Translations under genes and position numbers: made by a program
Shown here: positions 45,129 through 54,054 of the stretch, in pieces
Layout of the letters: each line of letters starts with the position of its first letter
Numbering within the stretch: position 1 is the stretch's first letter
DNA from: Klebsiella grimontii
Lineage (GTDB): Bacteria > Pseudomonadota > Gammaproteobacteria > Enterobacterales > Enterobacteriaceae
NCBI RefSeq assembly: GCF_900200035.1
Contig: NZ_FZTC01000012.1
Coordinates: 124,001-188,000 of the forward strand
DNA: 64,000 nt
Reading direction: 5' to 3'
Notes under the pieces: generated by a model
The model's input: only the letters and a program-made list of their open reading frames with translations
Told to the model about the DNA's origin: nothing
Database searches by the model: none

Positions 45129-45380
45129 TCAGCTGCCTGACTCTTTACTGATGTGCTGGCAGAGTTCGCCAAGAGTTATCCCTGGATTGTGAATAAACCA
45201 GTCCGCTTCCAGGGTAATGTTGAATTCACGCTTTGCCAGCACCATCAGTTCGACGTAGTCGAGGCTGTCCAACTTCAGCCGAACCAGCGGCGTATTCTCC
45301 TCCACCTCATCGGGCTCAAGGTCTTTCGCGTCGCAAATCATTTCGCATACTTTTTGCAGAACATCATCATAGGCAATCAT
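45129..45380 (-). CDS. Acyl carrier protein
   Basis: An 83-residue acidic four-helix carrier protein. The phosphopantetheine attachment site is Ser39 in KLDSLDYVEL. It lacks the E. coli AcpP recognition helix sequence (DSLDTVELVMALEEEF becomes DSLDYVELMVLAKREF), suggesting specific partners. It would carry the chain elongated by the ketosynthase, reductase and dehydratase encoded on either side. AAGGATAATTT precedes the ATG. Confidence 0.92.
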   Translation of the reverse strand: MIAYDDVLQKVCEMICDAKDLEPDEVEENTPLVRLKLDSLDYVELMVLAKREFNITLEADWFIHNPGITLGELCQHISKESGS

Positions 45381-45396
45381 AAATTATCCTTAATTA

Positions 45397-46203
45397 TCAA
45401 TTGGTCATTGGGCCAACTTTGAGCGTGACCACATTGGTCATTATCAGGTTATCCAGCTGCGCCGCCGCCGCGATGCGCACCAGCGCGCCCTGCTCAACCT
45501 GGCCGACCACCAGCGAGGGCAGCAGCCAGAGCGATAGCGATTCGGGCCAGATCGGCGTCACTTTGCCCGCGAGATGAACATCAAACACCACCTCCTGGTG
45601 GGTTTGCAGCACCGGATAGCGGGTAAAAATTTGCTGCAACGAGGTTTCCCCCGCTCCGAGCAGAGTCGCGATATTCGCCTGGCGCAGCAGCGCGGGATCG
45701 CTAATAAGCTGGCGGAACAGCAGCGCGTCAAGAAACTGCCACTGCGCCAGGTCGGGCCAGGCGCTATTGAAATGGGATTGCAGCGCAAGCAGCGTCTTTG
45801 GTGCAAGTTCGCTGGGCTGTTTTCCCGTTAGCGATTCCGGCCCGGCGGCGAGGCTCATCTGGCATGACAAACAGACTTCATCATCCTGCGAGCTGCTGAC
45901 CGACGCGGCGGACAAGACGCGATTTTTCGCGGCGCCGGGAGTGAGCAGCCAGTCGCTATCGCACCATAGCGGCCTGCGCAGGCGAACCACGCATTTCAGG
46001 TAGCGTTCAGAACCGGTGAGCGGGTTCGTCAGCCGCGACTGGACGTCGCGCTTCACGTCGAGCAGCGCGCGCATCCCGTGGACGCTCAGCCGGCCGTCGC
46101 CCATCGCGCGCGCTGCCGCGAGGTCGAAGTGAATGGGGTTATCGTCGCCGGAAAACGCCGCCCACTGCCGGGCGTCCGCAAGGGTATAGCGCAGCCGCTT
46201 CAC
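45397..46203 (-). CDS. MaoC-like hot-dog dehydratase
   Basis: A 268-residue protein that starts with GTG at 46203, overlapping the ketosynthase stop by 4 bases (GTGA); the upstream open frame lies inside the ketosynthase gene. The catalytic signature SGDDNPIHFD (Asp20, His25) and VHGMRALLD are those of MaoC / (R)-specific enoyl hydratases. The C-terminal half (about 140-268) looks like a second, diverged hot-dog domain without the motif. It would convert 3-hydroxyacyl-ACP to trans-2-enoyl-ACP. No enoyl reductase is seen in the cluster. Confidence 0.8.
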   Translation of the reverse strand: MKRLRYTLADARQWAAFSGDDNPIHFDLAAARAMGDGRLSVHGMRALLDVKRDVQSRLTNPLTGSERYLKCVVRLRRPLWCDSDWLLTPGAAKNRVLSAASVSSSQDDEVCLSCQMSLAAGPESLTGKQPSELAPKTLLALQSHFNSAWPDLAQWQFLDALLFRQLISDPALLRQANIATLLGAGETSLQQIFTRYPVLQTHQEVVFDVHLAGKVTPIWPESLSLWLLPSLVVGQVEQGALVRIAAAAQLDNLIMTNVVTLKVGPMTN

Positions 46204-47453
46204 CCGTGCTTCTCCAGTACCAGCGCGGCGTTCGCGCCGCCGAAACCAAAACTCAGATTTAGCGCCCGGCGGATCTCTCCCTGACGATGCCCTTCGGCGA
46301 TATAGTCGAGATCGCACTGCGGGTCTGGCTGCGTCAGATGCGCCGTCGCCGGCATGATCCCCGCCGCCATCGCCTGCAGGCAAACAATGGTCTCGAAGCT
46401 CCCCGCGGCGGCGATCAGATGCCCGGAGTAGGCTTTGGTGCTGGAGACCGGGATGCGATACGCCTCGTCGCCCAGCGCCTTTTTCAGCGACCGCGTTTCG
46501 TTAATATCGTTGAGCGGCGTGGAGGTACCGTGGGCGTTGATATAGTCGAGGTCGGCGGGCTGGAGATCCGCGGCGCGCAGCGCCCAGCGGATAGTTTGCT
46601 CGCGGGCCACGCAGTCTTCGGCCGGGGAGGTAAAATCCACCGCGTCGGAAAAATTGGCGTAGCCGGTGACCTCCGCGAGGATTGTCGCGCCCCGCGCCAG
46701 GGCGCTCTCGCGCTCTTCCAGACACAGCACCGCTCCGCCCTCTGAAAGCACAAATCCGCTGCGCTGCAGGCTGAACGGGCAGCTGGCCCGCTCCGGCGAT
46801 GACGTTTCCCGGCTCAGCGCGCCAAGCACATCGATATTCCAGATAGCGCAAACGCTGTTTAACGACTCCCCGGCGCCGGCGAGCATCATGCTGGCGCGGC
46901 CAAAGCGAATCGCATCATAGGCTTCGCCAATGGCGATAGTGCCGGTGGCGCAGGCGGCGACCGGAGTGTTCTGGTAGCCGCGCAGATTCCACAGCTGGCT
47001 ACAGGCCGCGGTGGTCACGTTCGGCATCGAAAAGAAGCAGCTGAAGGGCGAAGAGACGCCCGTTTTCTCAAATTCCGGTACCGCCAGATAGCTTTCATCC
47101 AACCCTGCCCAACCGGAGCCGATGATGGCGCCACACCTCAGCGGGTCATGAGAATCGCTGGGTGGTTCACCAGCAAAGGCCATCGCCACCGCCTCCCGCG
47201 CGGCGGCCAGCGCCAGGCGAGCGTGACGCGGCAGACGCCGACGAATGGCGGCGGGAACCCCCTTGAGGCTGGGTTCATTCTCCACCTGACCGATAAAATG
47301 GGTGTGGATGCCGTTAGCGGAGAGATCCACATAGCGGTAACCGCGTCGATAATCCATAATCGCCTGCCAGCTTTCGGCAGCGCTATCGCCAAGGGGAGTC
47401 ACCGCGCCATAGCCGGTTATCACCACGCGATAAGGGGGTTTACTGTGACTCAT
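46200..47453 (-). CDS. 3-oxoacyl-ACP synthase (FabF-like ketosynthase)
   Basis: A 417-residue condensing enzyme with the full Cys-His-His triad: Cys168 in VAACATGTIAI, His308 in NAHGTSTPLND and His345 in STKAYSGHLIAAAGS, with Lys340. The start at 47453 (MSHSKPPYRVVITGYG) follows AGAGGA and overlaps the end of the outer-membrane-factor gene by 14 bases; the upstream open frame is inside that gene. It elongates an acyl chain with malonyl units. The sequence is distant from housekeeping FabF and FabB, consistent with a specialised fatty acid or polyene. Confidence 0.92.
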   Translation of the reverse strand: MSHSKPPYRVVITGYGAVTPLGDSAAESWQAIMDYRRGYRYVDLSANGIHTHFIGQVENEPSLKGVPAAIRRRLPRHARLALAAAREAVAMAFAGEPPSDSHDPLRCGAIIGSGWAGLDESYLAVPEFEKTGVSSPFSCFFSMPNVTTAACSQLWNLRGYQNTPVAACATGTIAIGEAYDAIRFGRASMMLAGAGESLNSVCAIWNIDVLGALSRETSSPERASCPFSLQRSGFVLSEGGAVLCLEERESALARGATILAEVTGYANFSDAVDFTSPAEDCVAREQTIRWALRAADLQPADLDYINAHGTSTPLNDINETRSLKKALGDEAYRIPVSSTKAYSGHLIAAAGSFETIVCLQAMAAGIMPATAHLTQPDPQCDLDYIAEGHRQGEIRRALNLSFGFGGANAALVLEKHG

Positions 47454-48837
47454 TCTGGGAAGTCCTCTGTTGCGGGTTATTGCCTCCCTGCGCCAGCCAA
47501 AGCTGCAAAGTGGCATAAAGATAGTCGTACTGGTTCTGCGCCAGGCTGTTCTGTACGTCGAGCAGCGCGTCCTGCGCGTTCAGCAGGGTCTGGTAGTCCA
47601 CCGCGCCCGCCTGATAGCGGCTTTCGGTGAGCGCCAGGCGCTGCTCGCCCAGCAGCAGCGATTGCAGCAGGCGTTCGCGCTGCTCATCGGCGTTAAGCCG
47701 CTTCTCCATTGCGTTGTCCACCTCCGACAGCGCGGTATAGGCGGTGCGGCGAAAGTTAACCGCCTCCTGCTGCACCTTCACGCTGGCCTGCTCCACGGTG
47801 AGCTGTACCGTGTTCCACTGGATAAAGGGCGCGGAAACGCTGCTGCCCACGGTGCGCAGCGGGTCGTTAAACCACTGGTGAAAGAGCTGGCTCCCGGCGC
47901 TCAGCGTTCCCTGCAGCGACAGCGTGGGATAGAAGCTCAGCCGCGCTGCATCGGAACCCGCCAGCGCCGCGCGCAGCCGCGATTCCGCCGCCTGCAGGTC
48001 CGGCCGGCTGGCGAGCGCGGCCAGCGGCGTGGCGCTGGCAATGGCGATATGCTGACGCACATCCAGCGCGGCAGATTCATCGGTGTGCTGAGCTGGCGGT
48101 CTGTTGAGCAGCAGCGCCAGCGCGTTGCGGGAGATAGCCCGCTGCTGCTTGAGGCTCAGCAGCTGATTCTGACGGCTGATGACCGTCTGCCGCGCCTGCA
48201 GCACATCGAGCAGGCCCACTTTCCCCGCTCGCTGCCAGGACTCAATCTGCGCCAGCGTCTGCCTGGCGATATCGAGACTCGTTGCCTGGTAAGCCATTTG
48301 CTGATTCAACAGCGCAATGTTCCAGTAGAGCTGCGCGGTGGTATCAATCGTCGACAGGAGCGTAGCCCGGTAATCCTGTTCGCTGGCTACCGCCTCCCAT
48401 TCGCTCTGTTCGCGGATCCGCGCCAGCTTGCCCCACAGATCCAGCTCATAGCTCAGGGACAGTGAGGCGCTGTAGCTCTCCTGCGACCCGCCGCTGTTTA
48501 GCGGTTTTGAGTTATTGCCGGTGCCGCTCAGGGTCGCGTCGGGGCTGATATTGGTCTGGGTTAATCCGGCGGCAAGGCGCGCCTGTTTAAGCGTTAAGGC
48601 GGCAGCGGCCAGATCGTTGTTGCTTTCCAGCACCTGTCCCACCACCCGCGACAGGCGTTGGTCGCCGAAACGATCCCACCAGCGCGGCGCGTTCTCCGGC
48701 GCGAGCGCGTTGCTTTGCCCCTCCGTTCGCTGCCAGCTTTCCGGCACCGACAGCAGCGGGCGCTGATAGTCGCTGCGGGTCAAATTGCCGCAGCCCGTTA
48801 GCAATACAATGAATGGTAATAAAGTCAGCGGTCTCAT
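47440..48837 (-). CDS. Outer-membrane efflux lipoprotein (NodT/CusC-type OMF)
   Basis: A 465-residue TolC-like outer-membrane channel of the lipoprotein type. The signal peptide ends in the lipobox LLTGCG (Cys16), followed by NLTRSDYQRP. Two repeated coiled-coil/beta halves are visible, with the VDYQTLLNAQDALLDVQNSLAQ motif split near residues 415-440. It would form the outer-membrane exit for the MacAB-like pump encoded directly upstream, with which it overlaps by 4 bases. It ends inside the ketosynthase gene start, tying export and lipid genes into one transcript. Confidence 0.9.
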   Translation of the reverse strand: MRPLTLLPFIVLLTGCGNLTRSDYQRPLLSVPESWQRTEGQSNALAPENAPRWWDRFGDQRLSRVVGQVLESNNDLAAAALTLKQARLAAGLTQTNISPDATLSGTGNNSKPLNSGGSQESYSASLSLSYELDLWGKLARIREQSEWEAVASEQDYRATLLSTIDTTAQLYWNIALLNQQMAYQATSLDIARQTLAQIESWQRAGKVGLLDVLQARQTVISRQNQLLSLKQQRAISRNALALLLNRPPAQHTDESAALDVRQHIAIASATPLAALASRPDLQAAESRLRAALAGSDAARLSFYPTLSLQGTLSAGSQLFHQWFNDPLRTVGSSVSAPFIQWNTVQLTVEQASVKVQQEAVNFRRTAYTALSEVDNAMEKRLNADEQRERLLQSLLLGEQRLALTESRYQAGAVDYQTLLNAQDALLDVQNSLAQNQYDYLYATLQLWLAQGGNNPQQRTSQNESQ

Positions 48838-50777
48838 TCGCGGGCCAGCGCCTCCGTCGGGTTTAGCCGCGCCGCACGACGCGCCGGGAAATAGCCAAAC
48901 GTCAGGCCAATCAGGGCGGAAAAGCCGCAGGCCATCGCTACCGGCAGCCAGGTGAAGACCATAGAAAACTCCTGCGTCAACAGGGCGAACAGGTTACCGG
49001 CGGCCCAGGATCCTAAAACGCCCGTTAGTCCGCCGAGGGCGCAGATCATCACCGCCTCAATTAAGAACTGATGCATGATGTCCGAGGGGCGCGCGCCGAC
49101 CGAAAGCCGGATGCCAATCTCATGGGTACGTTCGGTTACCGAAACCAGCATGATGTTCATCACCCCGACGCCGCCGACCAGCAATGAAATAGCGGCAATC
49201 GCGGTGATCAGCAGCGACATGGAGTCGGAGGTTTTTTGCAGCGCTTTGGCCAGCTGCTCATCGGTCTGGACAAAGAAATCTTTTTTGCCGTGCTCGCGGA
49301 TAAGGTGCCTTTCCGCACGGCGCGCCGCGTCCTGCGGCGACAGCGTTTCCTGAAAGCGCAGCGTCAGCGCCTCCAGCGGCTTATCGCCGGAAATCCGCTG
49401 CAGTAGCGAGGTATAGGGGATCCACGCCGACATAAATCCGCTGACCACCTTCGGCCCGGGCTTGCTGGCAATGCCGATTACCCGCCACGGCGCGCCGGCG
49501 ATTTGCACAATTTTGCCTAGCGGATCTTCATTGCCGGGAAACAGCGTCTCCCTGCTGGTTTCATCCAGTACCAGCACCGGTTCGCGATCCTCGACATCGC
49601 GGTGGGTAAAACCGTTGCCCTGAATAAAACGCATCCCCTGCAGTGAGAAGTACTCAGCGGAAACGCCGGAGAGAATTATCGAGGAATCAAAGCCCTGACG
49701 TACCGCGGTGGTCATGCTGGAAACAATCGGCGATACCCCCTGTACCCAGGGCTGCCTGCCGAGGCTGGCGATATCATCCAGCGACAGCGCCCGCTCCATA
49801 TCCGGACGCTTGCTGCCCCAGCCGGTACCCGGGCGGATTTCCAACGTGGTATTACCGAGCTTACCAATCTCGTTCATGATGCTCTGCCGGGCGCCTTCCC
49901 CCACCGCCATTGAAGAAACCACGGACGAGATACCGATGATGATCCCCAGCATCGAAAGAAAGGCGCGCATCCGATGTCCCAGCAGTGAGCGCCAGGCCAT
50001 GCGCACCGACTCGCCGATACTGCGCGATAGCGAAGCCCGGCCGTTATCCTCTACCGCGGGCAGCCGCTGGACGTCACGATTATCCCGCGCGCTATAGGCG
50101 TGGTCGGCGACTACCTGCCCATCGCTGATCTCGACGATCCGCTGCGCCTGCTGCGCCACCTCGCGATCGTGGGTCACGATGATCACCGTGTGCCCGTCGG
50201 CGTTCAGCTGGTGCAGAACGTCCATCAGCGCCCGGCCGCTGACGCTATCCAGCGCTCCGGTGGGTTCATCGGCGAGAATAATTTGCGCGCCGTTGATCAG
50301 CGCTCGACAGACGCTGACCCGCTGCTGCTGGCCGCCGGAAAGCTGCGCGGGTTTATGCTGTAAGCGCCCATCAATGCCCAACTTTTCTGCCAGCAGCGCA
50401 ATGCGCGCCTGGCGTTCAGCGGCGGGCATCGCGGTATAGAGCGCGGGGATGGCAATATTCTCTTCCGCGGTCAAATAAGGCATCAGGTGGTAGCGCTGAA
50501 AAATAAACCCCAGCCAGCGGCTGCGTAGCTCCGCCAGCGACGCGCTATCAGCCTGATGAATGGCGATGTCGTTGATATACACCTCGCCGCTGCTGGGCTT
50601 ATCCAGACAGCCGATAATGTTCATCAGCGTCGATTTACCCGAGCCGGAAGCGCCCATAATCGCCACCATCTCGCCGGGCATAATGGTCAGGGAGACGGAT
50701 TTCAGCACCGGAATAATCTGCGTCCCGGCGGTAAAATGACGCGTGACGTTGTGCAGCACGATCAGCGGCTCAGCCAT
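48834..50777 (-). CDS. MacB-like ABC efflux transporter
   Basis: A 647-residue fusion of an N-terminal ATPase and a membrane domain. The ATPase (about residues 1-235) has Walker [10 protein letters not shown] near 40-48, signature LSGGQQQR near 145 and Walker B ILADEPT. The MacB membrane domain has one helix near 270-290, a large periplasmic domain (about 295-520) and three C-terminal helices. MacB uses mechanotransmission to push periplasmic substrates out through a MacA-TolC-type duct. Here the partners are the MacA-like and OMF proteins next door. It overlaps both neighbours (1 and 4 bases). Confidence 0.93.
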   Translation of the reverse strand: MAEPLIVLHNVTRHFTAGTQIIPVLKSVSLTIMPGEMVAIMGASGSGKSTLMNIIGCLDKPSSGEVYINDIAIHQADSASLAELRSRWLGFIFQRYHLMPYLTAEENIAIPALYTAMPAAERQARIALLAEKLGIDGRLQHKPAQLSGGQQQRVSVCRALINGAQIILADEPTGALDSVSGRALMDVLHQLNADGHTVIIVTHDREVAQQAQRIVEISDGQVVADHAYSARDNRDVQRLPAVEDNGRASLSRSIGESVRMAWRSLLGHRMRAFLSMLGIIIGISSVVSSMAVGEGARQSIMNEIGKLGNTTLEIRPGTGWGSKRPDMERALSLDDIASLGRQPWVQGVSPIVSSMTTAVRQGFDSSIILSGVSAEYFSLQGMRFIQGNGFTHRDVEDREPVLVLDETSRETLFPGNEDPLGKIVQIAGAPWRVIGIASKPGPKVVSGFMSAWIPYTSLLQRISGDKPLEALTLRFQETLSPQDAARRAERHLIREHGKKDFFVQTDEQLAKALQKTSDSMSLLITAIAAISLLVGGVGVMNIMLVSVTERTHEIGIRLSVGARPSDIMHQFLIEAVMICALGGLTGVLGSWAAGNLFALLTQEFSMVFTWLPVAMACGFSALIGLTFGYFPARRAARLNPTEALARE

Positions 50778-51937
50778 CAGACAGACCCCGCGTCCTGGGG
50801 GATCACCACCCGCTCGCCGGGCCGCAATCCTTCCAGCACCTGCGCATACTGACGATCGTTAATCCCGATGCGGACGGTACGCTCCTCGCTGCCGCTCGCC
50901 GTTTGTACCATCACAATGTAACGCTCATCGCCGAGCGAACGTCCCAGCGCGGCGACCGGCACGCGCAGCACGTCTTTTACCTGCGCGATGCGGATAAACA
51001 CCTGAGCGGTCATCGAGGTTTTCAGCAATCGCTGGCGGTTATCCACTTCAAAGGTGCCGTTATAGTAAATGGCGCTACTCTGCTGATTACCGGCAGAAGC
51101 GCCGGCGTTTTGCTCTTCCAGCGCCTCCTGCGGCGCGGGCTGGACATAGCCAAGCTCCCCTTCGTAACGCGTCTGCGGATCGGCAATAACGTAAAACCAC
51201 AGCGGCTGTCCCGGATGGATTTTCTGGATATCGGCTTCGGAAATGCGGGTCTGGACCTGCATTTTATCGAGATCGGCGAGCACCAGAATGGTCGGCGCGA
51301 TTTGCGAGGAGACGATGGTTTGCCCTTCACGGGTGACGATGCCCAGCACTTCGCCATCCATGGGCGCGAGAATGCGGGTATAGCCGAGGTTGGCGTTGGC
51401 GGACTGCACACTCATTTCCGCCTGCACTATCTGCGCCTCATTGACCGCTATCTGCTGAACCTGTGCGGCATACTGCGCCTGGGCCTGCTCAAGATCGCTG
51501 CTCACCCCTGAGCCATCGCGATTCATCGCCCGCTCGCGCGCCAACGCTTTGCGGTACTGCACCAGCGTGGCCTCGGAGGCCAGCTTTTGCGCTCTGGCGC
51601 TGGCCAGCTGCGCGGTGGCGTTGCGTAAGTCGGAAAGCTGCAGCGTCGGGTCGATTTCGGCGAGCAGCTGCCCTTTGCGCACCCGCTCACCCTGACGTAC
51701 GTATAACTTGCGTAGCTGGCCGCTGACCTGCGCGCCGACGCTCACCTGGACGGCAGGTTTAATAATCCCGCTCGCCAGCACCACTTTTTCGATATCCCCC
51801 CGTTCGAGCGCAACGGCGTAGAGCGACTCGGCCTGGGCCGGAAGCGCGCGCGGGTAAAAAACGGCGGCGATAGTGGCCAGGATCGCGACTAGCGCAAGTA
51901 GCCACGCTTTACGGCGGCGTAAAAATTGTCGCCTCAT
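50777..51937 (-). CDS. MacA-like periplasmic adaptor
   Basis: A 386-residue membrane-fusion protein with an N-terminal transmembrane anchor (about residues 12-29), a lipoyl half-motif VGAQVSGQLRKLYVRQGERV near 67-86, a long alpha-hairpin coiled coil (about 100-180), a second lipoyl half ILAPMDGEVLGI, and beta-barrel and membrane-proximal domains. It connects the MacB-like transporter to the outer-membrane factor. It lies between the two ABC transporter genes and overlaps both, so it could in principle also serve the C39 ABC exporter. Confidence 0.92.
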   Translation of the reverse strand: MRRQFLRRRKAWLLALVAILATIAAVFYPRALPAQAESLYAVALERGDIEKVVLASGIIKPAVQVSVGAQVSGQLRKLYVRQGERVRKGQLLAEIDPTLQLSDLRNATAQLASARAQKLASEATLVQYRKALARERAMNRDGSGVSSDLEQAQAQYAAQVQQIAVNEAQIVQAEMSVQSANANLGYTRILAPMDGEVLGIVTREGQTIVSSQIAPTILVLADLDKMQVQTRISEADIQKIHPGQPLWFYVIADPQTRYEGELGYVQPAPQEALEEQNAGASAGNQQSSAIYYNGTFEVDNRQRLLKTSMTAQVFIRIAQVKDVLRVPVAALGRSLGDERYIVMVQTASGSEERTVRIGINDRQYAQVLEGLRPGERVVIPQDAGSV

Positions 51938-54045
51938 TGGCCCAGCGCTCCTTGGGCGATATCGCGCAGCTCGCCTTCATCCAGACGATATACCCGCGTG
52001 AAGTGATGCAGAATGGGCGCACTGTGGGTCACCACGATCAGCGTTTTGCCTTGTTCGCGACAGTGCTGGCACAGCGCGGCGATCACCGTTTCCGCGGTTT
52101 CGTCATCAAGATTGGCAGTCGGTTCATCGCAGAGCAAAATAGGCCGGTTACTGTAGAGCGCCCGCGCCAGCATCAGCCGCTGACGCTGGCCTAACGAGAG
52201 CGCCGAATGGCTCTCGCGGATCAGCGCTTCCATCCCTCCCGGCAGCGCCTGAACCACCGGCCCCAGCGCCATTTTATCGACCAACGCCTCTACTCGCCCA
52301 CGATCGCTGTCGCTATACCACGGATCAAACAGGGTGATGTTTTGCAGCACCGAGGCGTTAAACAGGATGTCTTCCTGGCTCTGCAGCCACACCTGCGAGG
52401 CCAGCTGTCGGGCGGTCGCCTCTTCGCCGTCCAGCAGAATGCGCCCATGCTGTGCGGAAAAAAGCCCGGCCATCAGCCGTAGCAGGGTACTTTTTCCGGC
52501 GCCGGAATCGCCGACAATCGCCACCCGATCGCCGGGTTCCAGCCGGAGATCAACGTCATTCAGCACCGGGCTTTGCGGAGCATAATGAAAGCTCACCGCC
52601 TCAAACGCCAGCTGTGGAACCGCCTCCCCACGCAGCGGAGATAACTGAGGAGTCGCAGGTTCCTCACGGGTAAACAGGCCCTGCGCGCGGGTATCAATCA
52701 CGTGCAGCTGCGATTTACGGATCACGGCATAGAATATCCGCGTGACGTAGGAGGTAAAAATCTGCCGTAAAAAGCTATAGGCAAAAAAGTCGCCCAGCGA
52801 GATAAGCTTTGCGCTCACCAGCGGCAGCACCACCAGCATAAAGACCACCATCTCGAGGCTGCCGGTGAGCTGATACAGACCTTCTTTTACCTGCTGGTAA
52901 ACTTTCTGCCGCTGAAGGCAGGTGAAAAGGTCGTGTGACAAACGGGCAAACTGCGCTTTACGCTGCGTTTCCAGCCCGGCGGTTTTAATGGTTAATACCC
53001 CCTGAAGGGTTTCCATGAAAAAGTCATTCAGCGTCGCGCTTTTTAGCTGCAGCTGCTGCGTATACCAGCGGTCGCGGAAGATGGCCCAGACGCTAATCAG
53101 CCCCATCGCCACAATGCCCACGGCGGAAATCAGCGCCAGCACCGGTGAGATCCAGAACATAATGCCGATAGCGATAACGCAGATGATCCAGTCCGAGCGG
53201 AGGCCGTTATCAAGCTCGATTTTTTGCAGCATCCCGCCCTGCCAGGCGATAAAGCGGCTGAACACATCCCCCGGCGCGCGTTTTTCAAAAAAACGCAGCG
53301 GATTATTCAGCAAGCGGGAAAAACCGATATCGCTCTTCAGCAGCACAAAGCGGCGGATAAAACGCTCGCTAATGACCCTCACGCCCAGCGCCAACAGCGT
53401 GGAAATGACAAAAGCGAGGATGAACCACAAATAGGGAAACGACGTATTCTGAACGTCAGAGAAAGCCTGATTGATCGCCCGGCTGACCATCGTCGGCATT
53501 AAAAACAGCGTGAGCGACACCAGGAAGGTCAAGAGCATCAGTTTATAAATGCCCGGCACCGCCGCGGTCTCCTTCAGGCTCATCGCCCGCGGCATCTCCT
53601 GCTGTGCGCCGGTAATAACAGGCGCCTGCTGGTCAATAACGCCGGGAGACTCTTCAAGGATCAGCGCGTAGCCGCTAATCTCTTTTTTCAACGCCGAGAA
53701 AGGCAGCCACTGCTGGCCAATCGCCGGATTCATCACGCAGACGTAATCCCCTTTGCGCCAGGCCAGCAGGACATAGTGGCTGGCGCCGTAGTGCAGAATG
53801 GACGGAAACGGCAGCGCATGGAGTTCTTCGTGATCGAACAGCACCGGCGCGGTGGCGATGCCAATCTGTTGCAGAATAAGAGATAAGTCGCTTAACGAAG
53901 TCCCGTGATCGGATGCCGGGAAAATTTCCCGCAATGCCGGAAGAGAACACTGAATATTCTGGGTTTGCGCCAGCATCGCAATACAGGAAAGGCCACACTC
54001 ATTGGTCTCTTCCTGGAAAACCATATCAGGGATAATCTTTTTCAT
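51934..54045 (-). CDS. C39 peptidase-containing ABC transporter (double-glycine leader exporter)
   Basis: A 703-residue PCAT. The N-terminal C39 domain (about residues 1-135) has oxyanion Gln11, catalytic Cys17 in NECGLSC and His90 in SHYVLL, but Asn106 (MNPAIG) where the third catalytic residue is normally Asp. Six transmembrane helices follow (about 165-430). The ATPase has Walker A GDSGAGKST near 511, signature LSLGQRQR near 617 and Walker B LLCDEPT near 637. It would cut and export the GG-leader peptide encoded at 55747. It overlaps macA by 4 bases and follows the acyltransferase by 9. Confidence 0.92.
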   Translation of the reverse strand: MKKIIPDMVFQEETNECGLSCIAMLAQTQNIQCSLPALREIFPASDHGTSLSDLSLILQQIGIATAPVLFDHEELHALPFPSILHYGASHYVLLAWRKGDYVCVMNPAIGQQWLPFSALKKEISGYALILEESPGVIDQQAPVITGAQQEMPRAMSLKETAAVPGIYKLMLLTFLVSLTLFLMPTMVSRAINQAFSDVQNTSFPYLWFILAFVISTLLALGVRVISERFIRRFVLLKSDIGFSRLLNNPLRFFEKRAPGDVFSRFIAWQGGMLQKIELDNGLRSDWIICVIAIGIMFWISPVLALISAVGIVAMGLISVWAIFRDRWYTQQLQLKSATLNDFFMETLQGVLTIKTAGLETQRKAQFARLSHDLFTCLQRQKVYQQVKEGLYQLTGSLEMVVFMLVVLPLVSAKLISLGDFFAYSFLRQIFTSYVTRIFYAVIRKSQLHVIDTRAQGLFTREEPATPQLSPLRGEAVPQLAFEAVSFHYAPQSPVLNDVDLRLEPGDRVAIVGDSGAGKSTLLRLMAGLFSAQHGRILLDGEEATARQLASQVWLQSQEDILFNASVLQNITLFDPWYSDSDRGRVEALVDKMALGPVVQALPGGMEALIRESHSALSLGQRQRLMLARALYSNRPILLCDEPTANLDDETAETVIAALCQHCREQGKTLIVVTHSAPILHHFTRVYRLDEGELRDIAQGALGQ

Positions 54046-54054
54046 TATTATGCG

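Noticed and set aside
44396-47453. Aryl-polyene biosynthesis cluster
   Set aside because: KS, KR, DH, ACP and an LPLAT-like gene occur in such clusters. However, the ammonia-lyase-type, glycosyltransferase, MMPL exporter and LolA-like genes are missing here, and a GG-leader peptide with PCAT is present instead.
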